From contig JAGFCA010000054.1 of assembly GCA_022394755.1 (NCBI GenBank), positions 1 to 63,672 on the forward strand: DNA of 63,672 bases, read 5' to 3'. Shown in pieces: positions 10,287 to 20,006 of the stretch. Made by a program: the position numbers and the translations under genes. Position 1 is the first letter of the stretch. Every line of letters starts with the position of its first letter. The DNA is from Candidatus Poribacteria bacterium (GTDB taxonomy: Bacteria; Poribacteria; WGA-4E; WGA-3G). The notes beneath the pieces are model-generated. The model was not told where the DNA came from. It searched no databases and was given only the letters and a program-made list of their open reading frames with translations.

Positions 10287-10474
10287 TAATCAAAGTATAT
10301 AAATAAATAGATATTAAAGCAAGTTAAAACCCGTCAATTTCGTTCTTTGATAAAGCAACTACATACATTGATATAAAGATATCAGTTAATTGCTATTTGT
10401 AATAATTTTCAATGAACTTTCTGTAAACAGTAAACCAATTTTATTTAGATAATTGAAATTTCATTGTAGTAAAA

Positions 10475-11479
10475 TTATTCATCCCAAGGTAACGGAACCC
10501 CGAGGCGTTCACTGGCAGAACGTGCAGAACTCTGTTCCATTTCACCGTATCGAATTCCTTCACTTCGGTGTTGTTCTACTCTTTCTTGTTCAATAGCACC
10601 AGGTAGCAATGCTCTATCTGTTCCTGGCATTGGTTGATAGGTCTCGCGGACATCTCTAACTAATCGATCTACTTCTGAATGGAAGATGTCGGTAGGAACA
10701 ATTGATTCAATATCAATAGCGAGAACCATACCACCATGTCGTGCTCCGCTCCATTTTGCAGTATCTTCAGATGCAGGTTCTGTAAACCCAGTCAATGCTC
10801 CACCGAGTAGACAAGCGACCGCTGTGTAACCAATACTCTTAAAGAAAGCAGCTGGGATCATTGACAAGAGTTCATCAAATTCTTCACCGCGCTGATAATC
10901 AGCCATAATACATGTTGCTGCGTCGAGTACAACAGGAGGTTCATCACCAGCAGGAATAGCAAAACATATAGGTGGGTTTCCATAATAACCGAGTTGTGGT
11001 TTTGTCTCACTGTTTCCAGCATTCCCATGGTTTTGATATCCTTGTACCGAGAAACCGATGCACCCAGCTTCGTTACATATACGAGCATAATGTCCAGCAG
11101 AACCATAATGTCCAATATACCGTACAAGTCCCATTCCGATACCGAGTTCTTTTGCTTTTTTAATAGCCATTTCAGTTGCACGAACCATAGGAAGGTATCC
11201 AAGTGTTCCATTCCCATCAAGTACAACAGAAGTAGGTGTTTCATTAATAACTGTAATATTGGGGTTGGGGTTAAGACTTCCATTTTCAAAGCCACCACAA
11301 TACCCACTTAGTGTACGGGTACCATGACTACGAACACCTCGTAAATCGGAATTAACCAGTAATCTACTGATTATTGCAGCATGCTCGTGAGATATACCGG
11401 CTTTTTCGAAGCAAGTAGTAGAAAAGTTGAGAAGCCGTTCTTCATCCACACGTATAAATTCTTCTGGTGGTCTATTCAT
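10475..11479 (-). CDS. Malate/lactate dehydrogenase-like NAD(P)-dependent oxidoreductase (Ldh_2 family)
   Basis: A 334-residue protein of the Ldh_2 family (Pfam PF02615 type), which oxidises 2-hydroxy acids such as malate, ureidoglycolate or 2,3-diketogulonate with NAD(P). The family signature RGVRSHG lies at residues 47-53, with the active-site His at 52. The GIGMGLVRYIGHYGSAGHYA stretch and the SVQGYQNHGNAGNS region also fit. The start has AGGAAAT upstream. The length is close to the family norm of about 340-350 residues. No neighbour points to a substrate, so the substrate is left open. It is probably cytoplasmic, as there is no signal peptide. Confidence 0.8.
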   Translation of the reverse strand: MNRPPEEFIRVDEERLLNFSTTCFEKAGISHEHAAIISRLLVNSDLRGVRSHGTRTLSGYCGGFENGSLNPNPNITVINETPTSVVLDGNGTLGYLPMVRATEMAIKKAKELGIGMGLVRYIGHYGSAGHYARICNEAGCIGFSVQGYQNHGNAGNSETKPQLGYYGNPPICFAIPAGDEPPVVLDAATCIMADYQRGEEFDELLSMIPAAFFKSIGYTAVACLLGGALTGFTEPASEDTAKWSGARHGGMVLAIDIESIVPTDIFHSEVDRLVRDVRETYQPMPGTDRALLPGAIEQERVEQHRSEGIRYGEMEQSSARSASERLGVPLPWDE

Positions 11480-11961
11480 AATTATTTCCTATTTTCAATT
11501 TTTATAAAATGAAACATATAAACAGGTTTGGTAAGTATATTATTTAAACCATTTTTATATGGTATGTTCACATTAGCAGATCTTTGTCCGTTATTCAAAT
11601 AGAATATGAATAAGATTAGAAAATGATCAAGTTGAAAAATGATGCATTAAATGAGTCAATTAAATATAAACATTTCATCTGTACCAAATCAAGAATCAGA
11701 ATCCTTGGATTGGAAGCCTTCGCGTCTAACCCGCTTCAGCGAATCAACGTTATGAATATCATTTAGACATTCCCCGGGAAACCGAAACGAAATATCACGA
11801 ATACCAGCAATCTATGGATTTCCACAAACCTGGTGCGGTGAATCAGGAATCAATGGTATTAATGCCTTAGTGCATTCCCCTGGTATTCACAGGGTGTTCT
11901 CCCGGAAATCGTACATACCAGCCTGGGATAAAACAATTTTCTCCTAAATTGACGCTAATAG
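11480..11961. repeat. Intergenic region carrying dispersed repeat copy
   Basis: No gene is seen. From about 11690 to 11955 the sequence shares phrases with the repeats at 291-735, 21865-22460 and 56355-56890: GCGAATCAACGTTATGAA followed by CATTTAGACATTCCCCGGG, and TTTTCTCCTAAATTGACGC near the right edge, which matches TTTTCTCCAAAATTGACGC near 56840-56860. A small palindrome CCCTG/CAGGG lies near 11878-11895, just past the WD40 gene stop, but it is part of the repeat. Confidence 0.5.
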
Positions 11962-13674
11962 TTATTCACTAAGTGAAGTTGTTTCCCTTTTCCGGATAAC
12001 CATAGTATAATTATGTTCAACTTGTGCTGTTGTCGTATTATCAGGAGAGACTAAGATTCTCTTAAAAACATGTGTCTTGTCCATGTGTGTTGGTGGGAGT
12101 TTCTTCATAGTCTTAGCATCCCACACCCGCGTTTTCTCTTTCCAATCTCCGGTAGCGATAATTTTTTTCCCATCTTGTGAAAATTCTACATTTCGAACAC
12201 CACCTTGCCCTTTAAATAATGTCCTTATTTGCCTTCCTGTCTTTGCCTGCCACAAATACACCGACCCTTTTTCATGGGTATAACAATCTAAACTTGATAC
12301 GATTGTCTTGCCATCAGGAGAATAAGCAATAGAACTAATACTATACTCTCGATCTTGAATTACGTTAATAATTTTATCAACCAAACCGAAATGATTTAGT
12401 GAACCTTTACGTTTGCCAGTTAGGGTATTTACCAATAAAATCTTATCAAAAGGTCTTGCCACAGCGATAGTTTCGCCATCGGGAGAATATGCTATTTTAC
12501 CAATCAATACGTTTTTACTCACAGTGAAGGATTTTCTTATTTTTCCTGTTTGTACATCCCATAATCGCACCATTTTATCTCTACTTGCAGTTGCAATTAT
12601 AGTTCCATCAGGGGAATACGCTGCAGAATGTATTTCCATATATCCAGTAAGTATAACTTTAGTTTTGCCGGTAGTAGAATCCCATAATCGGATGGTATTA
12701 TCTGAACTGGCAGTAGCGAATGTCTTTCCATCAGGTGCGAAAACGATAGATTTGACTTTTCTATTATGTCCAGTAAGAGTGGATTTAAGCTTCTCTGTCC
12801 GGGTATCCCACAATTGTATTTCACCTTTTGTGTTACCACATACGATGGTGTTTCCATCTGGAGAGTATGTCAATGACATTATCGCTTCAATTTTTGAAGT
12901 GAGTGTAGTTTTGTGAGTACCAGTGATAGTATCCCACAACCGAATCGTACCATCGCCACTTGCAGTCGCAATTGTCTTGCCATCTGGGGAATATGCAATC
13001 GAAAAAACATATTTTGTATGTCCAACAAATGTGAATTTTTGTATACGGGTTTCTGTATCCCACAAGTATGCTACGTTATCGTCTCCAGAAGATGTAAAAG
13101 TTGTTCCATCTGGAGAAAATACAACGAATGTACCCAATTTCGATTTCATCCTACTTGTGTATATGTTTTCACCCGTCTGCGCGTTCCATAAGCGAACCGA
13201 GTTACAATAATGTGCTCCACCGGTTACAATAGTTTCTCCATCTGGAGAATACGCGATTGAATTAATAGGCAATCTAAATCCAGATAGAATTGCTTTATCT
13301 TCACCAGTATTGGTATCCCAGACCTTCACTACATAACGGTTATATTTATTTGATGTCAACCTACTCCCCCAACTTAAACTCGCAATTGTTTGGTTATCAG
13401 GGGAAAATGCAAACAAAGCTGTATGTGTATGTGGTCTTTCTAACAGATCCAACTCTTCTCCAGTATTCGGTTCATGGAGCCAAATACCGAGAGAAGTAGA
13501 AACTGCCAGTTTTCTTCCATCAGGTGAAAAACGGATTTCACCGAGAGTCCCTTTACCGATACGAGCTACCGCTCCCTTAGGTAAACAGATTTGTGCATTA
13601 TTTTGTGCACTTGTTGAGAGACAACAGATTAAAACAAAAATTAACGTGAATATCAAAAACAGTGAAGTTTTCAT
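11962..13674 (-). CDS. Secreted WD40-repeat protein
   Basis: A 570-residue protein with a signal peptide (about 1-23, ending STSAQ) and roughly ten to eleven WD40 blades. Each blade has the pattern YSPDG-K/T-T-I-A-TAS-x-D-x-T-I-R-LWD followed by a T-G-K/E turn. It should fold into one or two beta-propellers in the periplasm or on the surface and act as a protein-interaction platform. The start follows GGAG about 9 nt upstream. Its N-terminal phrase LPKGAVARIGKG matches LPEDAILRLGKG in the WD40 protein at 18040-19974, so the two are paralogues. There is no catalytic domain and no NPFNP tail. The partner is unknown. Confidence 0.85.
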   Translation of the reverse strand: MKTSLFLIFTLIFVLICCLSTSAQNNAQICLPKGAVARIGKGTLGEIRFSPDGRKLAVSTSLGIWLHEPNTGEELDLLERPHTHTALFAFSPDNQTIASLSWGSRLTSNKYNRYVVKVWDTNTGEDKAILSGFRLPINSIAYSPDGETIVTGGAHYCNSVRLWNAQTGENIYTSRMKSKLGTFVVFSPDGTTFTSSGDDNVAYLWDTETRIQKFTFVGHTKYVFSIAYSPDGKTIATASGDGTIRLWDTITGTHKTTLTSKIEAIMSLTYSPDGNTIVCGNTKGEIQLWDTRTEKLKSTLTGHNRKVKSIVFAPDGKTFATASSDNTIRLWDSTTGKTKVILTGYMEIHSAAYSPDGTIIATASRDKMVRLWDVQTGKIRKSFTVSKNVLIGKIAYSPDGETIAVARPFDKILLVNTLTGKRKGSLNHFGLVDKIINVIQDREYSISSIAYSPDGKTIVSSLDCYTHEKGSVYLWQAKTGRQIRTLFKGQGGVRNVEFSQDGKKIIATGDWKEKTRVWDAKTMKKLPPTHMDKTHVFKRILVSPDNTTTAQVEHNYTMVIRKRETTSLSE

Positions 13675-13883
13675 GGTTTGAATCTCCTTTCAACTGGTTT
13701 TGGAAAATTGTAGACAAAAGTTGGTTGTCCAATGTCAGAGTGTTAAGCTTTCAATTGACTCTGACTAATTATGATGAAAGAGTGTATGATTTTCTTCAGT
13801 TAATCCTTGAATCCAACCCCTAACACTCCGTTAGACCTTATATATCGTCCAAACCAGATAGAAATAAAATTCTGTATTATAAT

Positions 13884-15038
13884 CTAAGGGTCAATCTGCT
13901 GATAGAACTGTTTTTCTCCATCTTTAATAGTGAAAATAACTGCACTTTTTGTAGGTTGCCGATTTTCATTATAGTTAGCGATACTTGTCGCACCGACATA
14001 ATTTTCAGTGGCAGCGAGTTGGTCGCGTATATCTTCAGCATCAAGACTTCCTGCCCGTAATGCAGCCTCATAAAGTAATTTAACAGCATCATAACTTACT
14101 GCAACGCCACCAGTTGGTGTAGATTCATATATTGATTTGTATATATCAACGAATGCTCGTGCATTTGGTTCATTTGTTTCCGGAGAAAAGTGTCCACTGA
14201 AGTAGCTGCCTTCAATCTGAGCATTCTCATCTTCAAAGAGTAATACACTGTCCCAAGAATCTGCCCCGAGGAAAACAACAGGTTCACCTTGTGCATTTAA
14301 TATCGGAACTTCACGAGCTTGTTGTGTGATATAGGCAATATCTTGAACAAAGCCTGCTGTAAAAATTGCATCTGGTTTCAATTCAGCGATCTGGGTTAAT
14401 GTATCTGAGAAATCTTCTGTACCACCTTCAAAGAAAACTTGGGAGACAACCTCTCCACCGAGACTCTTAAAATTGGATAAGAAGAAGTTTGATATACCCT
14501 CTGTATAAAGATCTCCACTTCGTGTGATAATAGCAGCTGTTGTAAGTCCCAATTCCATATTAGCAAAATTTGCCATTATAGCTCCTTGAAAACTATCAGT
14601 GAAGGAAGCCATAAAGACAAAATCACCGGCTTGTGTTACGTTTGGATTGGTTGCAGTAGTTGTAACCATAGGTATTCGGTGTTTTTGTGCAATAGGTCCA
14701 ACAATAGCTGCGTGTGAGGAACGGTTTGGACCAATTAATGCAATTACCTTTTCTTCGACAATCAAAGATTCTGCAAGTTTTACAGAAACATCAAGATCAG
14801 CCTCTGTATTGATATGTCCAATCAATTCAACAGGCATTCCGAATAGACCACCTTGTTCATTGATCTCTGTCACAGCTAACTCCGCACCGTTTGGATAGGT
14901 AACCCGTTGTCCGGCAACAACAAAACCGATTTTTACAGTTAGAGTATCCTTTGGTGCCAGAACTTCTTTCACATTATTACAGCTTAATATTGTTAATACT
15001 AATAAACATAAACAGAATGTAATCACTAAATTCTTCAT
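13884..15038 (-). CDS. ABC-type branched-chain amino acid substrate-binding lipoprotein
   Basis: A 384-residue periplasmic binding protein of the Leu/Ile/Val-binding (Peripla_BP_6) type. The lipoprotein signal ends LTILSC with the lipidated Cys at residue 20. The mature part begins with VKIGFVVAGQRVTYPNGAEL and contains the family features GLFGMPVELIGHI, ALIGPNRSSHAAIVGPIAQ and VPMVTTTATNP-like segments. It binds a small polar ligand for an ABC importer or receptor; the ligand cannot be read from sequence. No permease or ATPase gene of this class is adjacent, so it is an orphan here. The start has GGAAAAAT upstream. Confidence 0.85.
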   Translation of the reverse strand: MKNLVITFCLCLLVLTILSCNNVKEVLAPKDTLTVKIGFVVAGQRVTYPNGAELAVTEINEQGGLFGMPVELIGHINTEADLDVSVKLAESLIVEEKVIALIGPNRSSHAAIVGPIAQKHRIPMVTTTATNPNVTQAGDFVFMASFTDSFQGAIMANFANMELGLTTAAIITRSGDLYTEGISNFFLSNFKSLGGEVVSQVFFEGGTEDFSDTLTQIAELKPDAIFTAGFVQDIAYITQQAREVPILNAQGEPVVFLGADSWDSVLLFEDENAQIEGSYFSGHFSPETNEPNARAFVDIYKSIYESTPTGGVAVSYDAVKLLYEAALRAGSLDAEDIRDQLAATENYVGATSIANYNENRQPTKSAVIFTIKDGEKQFYQQIDP

Positions 15039-15441
15039 AAGATTTTTCCTTAGATAGATATTCCTTTAGTAAGTATATGACTGAATTTAAAAATACAATA
15101 CATGAAATATTAGGTAAAATGTAGATGAGTATATTGAAACTATTTACTACATAAGTTTGAAAAATTAGAATCTTGTACTTATAGGCGTTTAGAAAACACT
15201 ACTGCTGAGTATTATGATATCATCTTATTCTCAAGTGAAGTAAATTTCATATTATCAGACTCACGTTAAAATGACTAAAATCCCTTTTCTAAGTATTTGT
15301 TATCTGTTACAATAGTAGGTAAGATTGTAATTTTAATATGTAACCGTATTACACATTAAATAGATACATTATACAGTATTAACAACAATTATCATTGTAA
15401 CCTCTTAAATATGCAAATTTAGTTTTTTGTATAGGAACATT
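15039..15441. other. Divergent intergenic region
   Basis: An A+T-rich promoter region between divergent genes. The string ATTATCAGACTCACGTTA at about 15251-15268 matches the right terminal inverted repeat of the element at 30820-30938, but no clear left partner was found nearby. It may be a solitary decayed end. Nothing else was recognised. Confidence 0.4.
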
Positions 15442-16182
15442 ATGCAGAGCTTAATAACAGTGATTGGTCGTGGTCATTCTGGGACCCGTGCTATATCACA
15501 TACGCTATATGCCAGTGGCGTGTATATGGGGAGTCAATTAAACCCTTCAGGTGATAAGATTCCACCTCATGACATGTATGATGCCTGTCGGATATTGGCT
15601 AAATATGTTAAATGGAATGGTGACTTATCATGGAATTTCGATCAGATATTGACAATGCCGCTTGACCCCAAGTTTGAAGATCTCCTCAATGCCTATTTAT
15701 CTGATGTGTTGAATAATACATCAGATAATAGGGGTTGGAAGATTCCAGAAACAACACTGATATATCCTTGGATTATACAGATGTTTCCAGATATCCGATA
15801 TATACATTGGATCCGAGATCCCAGAGATTGTATTCTGGGTAGTCATAAAACAGATAATTTAATGGATTTTGGTATAGAATATGCGTTGACAGATGATATT
15901 TACAAAAGGCGTGCAATTTCCTGGTATTATCAATATGAATTGATGAAAGCAACACCTAAACCTAAACACTTTATACAGGTACGTTTTGAAGATTTCATAT
16001 TAAAACAGGAAGAAACCCTTAAACGACTTGAGGATTTTTTAGGTTTTTCATTGGGACGTATCATTGTGAGACCAGAAACCGTGTATAGATGGAAGCGAAC
16101 AGATGAACCTTGTCCACTTCCGTTCGATTTTTTACGTGAAGCGATTATTGAAAATGATTATACATTAGATATATCTTCTTGA
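15442..16182 (+). CDS. Sulfotransferase-family protein
   Basis: About 246 residues. The frame opens at a TTG at 15427, but the ATG at 15442 with AGGA five nt upstream is preferred. The N-terminus VIGRGHSGTRAISHTL matches the PAPS 5-prime-phosphosulfate-binding loop of sulfotransferases, and YIHWIRDPRDCILGS matches the 3-prime-phosphate-binding R-D-P-R-D motif. Such enzymes move sulfate from PAPS to a hydroxyl or amine; the acceptor is unknown. It is the first of three plus-strand genes, with 24 bp to the Gfo/Idh/MocA gene, and terminates with TGA, which shows TGA works as a stop here. It is probably cytoplasmic. Confidence 0.75.
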   Translation: MQSLITVIGRGHSGTRAISHTLYASGVYMGSQLNPSGDKIPPHDMYDACRILAKYVKWNGDLSWNFDQILTMPLDPKFEDLLNAYLSDVLNNTSDNRGWKIPETTLIYPWIIQMFPDIRYIHWIRDPRDCILGSHKTDNLMDFGIEYALTDDIYKRRAISWYYQYELMKATPKPKHFIQVRFEDFILKQEETLKRLEDFLGFSLGRIIVRPETVYRWKRTDEPCPLPFDFLREAIIENDYTLDISS

Positions 16183-16206
16183 CACAACAACCAAAGAGGA
16201 ATTATT

Positions 16207-17232
16207 ATGCCAAAAAATGGAAAATACCAAGTTGGACTGGTGGGTACAGGTGGAATAGCTCGTGCTCATGGTGGTGGATGTGAAGTTGCTCCGAGTGCCG
16301 AGCTGGCAGCCGTTCATGATGTATCTGAAGCTGCATTAAAAGGATTTGGCGAACAATTCAATGTGGGTGAAGAGCATCGATATCTTTCATTATATGATAT
16401 GTTACAATCTGAAGATTTAGATATTGCTGTAATTTGTACATGGGGAGCATTTCACGCTGAAGTTGGAATTCAAATTGCAGAATCTAAACAGGTTAAAGCG
16501 ATTCTGTGTGAAAAACCGTTTACATCTACGGCAGCGGAGGCAGAAGCATTTGTTGGTGCTGCCCAGGATAATGGCGTTCTGGTTGCTGAAGCATTTAAAT
16601 TTCGACACCATCCTATGCACCAAAAGGCAAAGGAGTTGGTAGAAACAGGTGCTATTGGTGAGTTGAAGACCATTCGTAGCACATTCTGCACTGGTGGTGG
16701 TGGTGGTGGACCTGAATCACGTCAACCAAATGCGAATTGGCGTTTTAACAAGGCAAAAGGTGGTGGGAGTATATACGATTTGGCATGTTACAATATACAC
16801 CATGCTCGGTTTATGTTTGATGCAGAACCCGTTAGAGTTTCCGGTACGTCGCAAGCAGGATTAGAAGTTGATGATGCTTCTTATCTGTTGTTAGTGTTTC
16901 CAGATGAACGTACGGCACAGATCTCAACAGGATTCAACTGTGCAGGTGGCCAATATGCTGAGATGGCTGGCTTGGGTGGAATGCTTCGAATTGATGCTGC
17001 CTGGAATAATGGTGGTTCACCTGTCAATATAGTGTTACAGAATAGAGATGGTCGTCAAGTAATTGATATTGATCCGTGTAATCAGTTTGCTGCACAACTT
17101 GAACATATGTGTGAATGTTTGGAAACTGGAAAGCCACATCGCATTTCACCGGAAAGCTGTGTGAATCAGATGCGTGTTATTGACGCTGCTTTCGAAGCAA
17201 TGGCGACTGGAACAACAGTCGAATTAGGATAA
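16207..17232 (+). CDS. Gfo/Idh/MocA-family oxidoreductase
   Basis: A 341-residue NAD(P)-dependent oxidoreductase. The Rossmann glycine motif VGLVGTGGIARAHGGG opens the protein, and CEKPFTSTAAEAEAFV carries the conserved E-K-P. A C-terminal alpha/beta domain follows, with KGGGSIYDLACYNIHHARFM in the usual substrate-site region. Family members act on sugars, inositols or sugar acids; the exact substrate is not evident. AGAGGAA lies upstream of the ATG. It sits 24 bp after the sulfotransferase gene and is followed by a strong terminator, so those two form one operon. Confidence 0.85.
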   Translation: MPKNGKYQVGLVGTGGIARAHGGGCEVAPSAELAAVHDVSEAALKGFGEQFNVGEEHRYLSLYDMLQSEDLDIAVICTWGAFHAEVGIQIAESKQVKAILCEKPFTSTAAEAEAFVGAAQDNGVLVAEAFKFRHHPMHQKAKELVETGAIGELKTIRSTFCTGGGGGGPESRQPNANWRFNKAKGGGSIYDLACYNIHHARFMFDAEPVRVSGTSQAGLEVDDASYLLLVFPDERTAQISTGFNCAGGQYAEMAGLGGMLRIDAAWNNGGSPVNIVLQNRDGRQVIDIDPCNQFAAQLEHMCECLETGKPHRISPESCVNQMRVIDAAFEAMATGTTVELG

Positions 17233-17239
17233 TAGAGAT

Positions 17240-17278
17240 AAGGAAAAATGGGTGAGATTTTTCTACCCATTTTTCCTT
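17240..17278 (+). terminator. Rho-independent-type terminator hairpin
   Basis: A perfect 14-bp stem (17240-17253 AAGGAAAAATGGGT with 17265-17278 ACCCATTTTTCCTT) and an 11-nt loop lie 7 bp after the oxidoreductase stop. The right arm includes a T-run. It separates this gene from the HAD gene. Confidence 0.85.
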
Positions 17279-17318
17279 TGCAAATAGTCAACCTTCTAAA
17301 CAGAATATAGGCTTTTCA

Positions 17319-18038
17319 ATGCAAAATTTTTCAAACACAAAAGTACTTACTTTTGACTTGTTCGGAACCATTCTGGATTTAGGTGGGAGTCTTACACCGT
17401 TTATAAGCGAGTCGTTGAGGAAACAAAATGTGGGGACTGTAACATCGGAAGAATTTTGGGAACAGTGGCGGTATAGACAAAGGATAGAACAGTATCAAGA
17501 TACGTTAATGATGATAGGACATAGCGGATATCTTGAGACAGTTCGACGTGCATTACATTATACACTTAGACGTAATGGAATAGATGCATCACCTGAGACA
17601 GTAGAAGAGTTTATGAGGGGTTGGCAGCAGTTGTCCCCATTTCCGGAGGTGTTATCGGCACTAAAGAGTTTAACAACTAAATATCAGTTGGTTGTTCTTT
17701 CAAATGGAGATCCAGAATTCTTGGATTATCTTGTGAAATATAGGGTTGAATGGGTGTTTGATGGTGTGATCTCTGTTACTTCATTTGGTTCATTTAAACC
17801 ACATCCAGGTGTATATCGTGGGGCTGCAGGCAAGTTGAAAGTAGAGGTGAATGAATGTATGATGGTCTCAGCGAATTCGTTTGATATTATGGGAGCACGT
17901 GCGTGTGGTTTTCGTGGTGCGTATGTGAATCGCTATAAGCTGCCTTATGAAGATACACCGTTTAAACCAGATCTAACAGTCTGTGATTTTAATGAGTTAG
18001 TAGATGCTGTTATAAATACCACTCCGAATTTAGGATAA
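17319..18038 (+). CDS. HAD-superfamily hydrolase, haloacid dehalogenase type II-like
   Basis: 239 residues. HAD motif I is TFDLFGT with the nucleophile Asp13. Motif II is VVLSNGDPEFLDYL, motif III has the Lys in GSFKPHPGVY, and motif IV is SANSFDIMGARACGF. The S-A-N-S-F-D-I-M-G-A version is typical of L-2-haloacid dehalogenase and related phosphatases. Substrate is unknown; a phosphatase role is as likely as dehalogenation. The gene ends 1 bp before the stop codon of the convergent WD40 gene, with no visible terminator between them. Confidence 0.8.
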   Translation: MQNFSNTKVLTFDLFGTILDLGGSLTPFISESLRKQNVGTVTSEEFWEQWRYRQRIEQYQDTLMMIGHSGYLETVRRALHYTLRRNGIDASPETVEEFMRGWQQLSPFPEVLSALKSLTTKYQLVVLSNGDPEFLDYLVKYRVEWVFDGVISVTSFGSFKPHPGVYRGAAGKLKVEVNECMMVSANSFDIMGARACGFRGAYVNRYKLPYEDTPFKPDLTVCDFNELVDAVINTTPNLG

Positions 18039-18039
18039 A

Positions 18040-19974
18040 TTACAATGTTGGTATTTTCCAAACTAAAATCGTTCCATCCCTGCTTCCACTAACCAATTTA
18101 CTCCCATCCTGTGTAAATGCAAGTCCCTTAATTGAGTCGTTATGACCTGTCAACGTATGTATGTGGTTTCTTGTAGCCACATCCCAAAGTCGAATTGTAT
18201 TATCCTCGCTACCACTTGCAAGAGTTTTTCCATCTGGACTAAATACAACACTATAGATGCTACCAGTATGACCTTTTAGTATATAGATTTGACTCCCTGA
18301 TGCAACATCCCATAATATAATAGCATCCATATCGTCATTCCACACCTTTTCACATCCACTTGCAAGTAAATTCCCATCTGGACTGAATGCTAAACAATTT
18401 ATATCCCCCATATTACCGGATAGTGTCTTCTTGTATTTCCCACTCTTTAAATCCCATAGGTATATTGCTTTATTACCAAAATTATCTTCACCATTATATT
18501 CAGCAAGACCACCGCTTGCGATAATTGTGCCATCGGAATTAATTGTTACACTATGGATGGGTTTATTATGACCTTCCAGTTTTTGTATAAGTTTTCTGGT
18601 ACGAACATCCCATTTGCTAATGTTTTGATAGTTACTGCTTATAAGTGTTTTCCCATCTGGACTAAAAGCAATAGAACGCACAACACCGATTCTGTCTTGT
18701 GTTAGTGTGTGAAGGTATACACCTGACACAGCATCCCATAAACGAATAGTAGTATCGAGACTTCCACTGGCAAGAACAGTATTATCAGAATTAAATCTCA
18801 CTGTATCTACATAATGGTCATGCCCAGTGAGTGTGTGTAGTTTGTTACCTGTAGATGCATTCCAGATCTCAACCACTTTAAAACTTGCACTTGCAATAGT
18901 GTTATCATTTGAAGCCAAAGCAATACTTCTAATTCCGGAGGTAAAGCCTGTAATAGTGTGTTTTAGCATTCCTGTTTCAATTTCCCATACACCTAAAACA
19001 TTTCCAAAATCTGTAGTTACCAGATGTTTTTGATTTGCACTGAGTGATATATGTATAGTCTTATTATCTATTGAGAATGTCTGTGTAATGTTTCCGGTAT
19101 TCATGTCCCATATTCGGACGACCTTATCCTGACTACTACTCACAAGAGTGTTACCGTCAATACTTGATCCCAGTGCTATTACCTTTCCTATTTCATCTGA
19201 AAGGATATCTATAGGTGTAAGTGATATTGCATCCCAAGCTTGTATTCTCTTAAATCCTCCCATACTTATTAACTTATTCTTCTCTGTAAATAGTAGATGA
19301 TAAATACTTCCTATACCAGGTTTAAAAGAATGGATTAAATTTCCAGCGTCAGTGTTCCATAGCCGCACAGCGTTATCTGGTAGACCTTCCCCAGTTGCGA
19401 GTATTTTTCCATCTGGGTTAAAAGCAAGACTAAAAACTTCTCCGGAGAAATCAGTGAATGTATGTATTGGTTTACCGCTTGAGACATTCCATAAACGGAC
19501 GGTTCCCTCAAACAATCTTTCACCGCCATCAATACCTATATTGGCACTTGCGACTGTTTTACCGTCTGGACTAAATGCTATACTAATAATCTTGTGTGGA
19601 TGTCCCTTTAGAATATTTTTCTCAATTCCAGTTATTACATCCCAGAGTCGGACAGTTTTATCAGAACTACCGCTGGCAAGTATTTCACCATTTGGACTAA
19701 AGGAAATACAGTTAACACTTCCAGTGTGTCCTGTTAATAATCTAACCACTTTATAGTTTGTCGTTTCATACATCCAAATACCGATTGAAGTAGCAACAGC
19801 GATGTGTTTTCCGTCAGGAGAATATTTAAGATCGTTAATAATTCCCTTTCCTAATCGTAAAATTGCATCCTCAGGTAAACTTAATTCTGTCGTTTCATTG
19901 GCGAGAATTGGATGTGTGCTACATATAAGAACTAAGCACAACAAATTAAAAATGATAAGAGTATTTTCTTTCAT
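18040..19974 (-). CDS. Secreted WD40-repeat protein
   Basis: 644 residues with a signal peptide (1-25, ending HPILAN) and about twelve to thirteen WD40 blades of the form FSPDGKTLASGSxDxTIRLWD followed by H-T-L-T-G-H. The count is compatible with two stacked propellers. The opening phrase LPEDAILRLGKG and the first blade (YSPDGKHIAVATSIGIWMYE) match the protein at 11962-13674, so the pair is paralogous. There is no enzymatic domain; a role as an extracytoplasmic scaffold is inferred. AGGAAT precedes the start. The neighbouring secreted phosphoesterase gene is 32 bp upstream in the same direction, so co-transcription is likely. Confidence 0.85.
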   Translation of the reverse strand: MKENTLIIFNLLCLVLICSTHPILANETTELSLPEDAILRLGKGIINDLKYSPDGKHIAVATSIGIWMYETTNYKVVRLLTGHTGSVNCISFSPNGEILASGSSDKTVRLWDVITGIEKNILKGHPHKIISIAFSPDGKTVASANIGIDGGERLFEGTVRLWNVSSGKPIHTFTDFSGEVFSLAFNPDGKILATGEGLPDNAVRLWNTDAGNLIHSFKPGIGSIYHLLFTEKNKLISMGGFKRIQAWDAISLTPIDILSDEIGKVIALGSSIDGNTLVSSSQDKVVRIWDMNTGNITQTFSIDNKTIHISLSANQKHLVTTDFGNVLGVWEIETGMLKHTITGFTSGIRSIALASNDNTIASASFKVVEIWNASTGNKLHTLTGHDHYVDTVRFNSDNTVLASGSLDTTIRLWDAVSGVYLHTLTQDRIGVVRSIAFSPDGKTLISSNYQNISKWDVRTRKLIQKLEGHNKPIHSVTINSDGTIIASGGLAEYNGEDNFGNKAIYLWDLKSGKYKKTLSGNMGDINCLAFSPDGNLLASGCEKVWNDDMDAIILWDVASGSQIYILKGHTGSIYSVVFSPDGKTLASGSEDNTIRLWDVATRNHIHTLTGHNDSIKGLAFTQDGSKLVSGSRDGTILVWKIPTL

Positions 19975-20006
19975 AGCTAATTCCTTCTGATTATATACAG
20001 TAACAT

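Noticed and set aside
12413..12916. 167-residue plus-strand ORF inside the WD40 gene
   Set aside because: It mirrors the periodic WD40 repeats on the other strand, which create open antisense frames; the encoded repeats (VPSGEYA) are translation shadows of SPDG codons.
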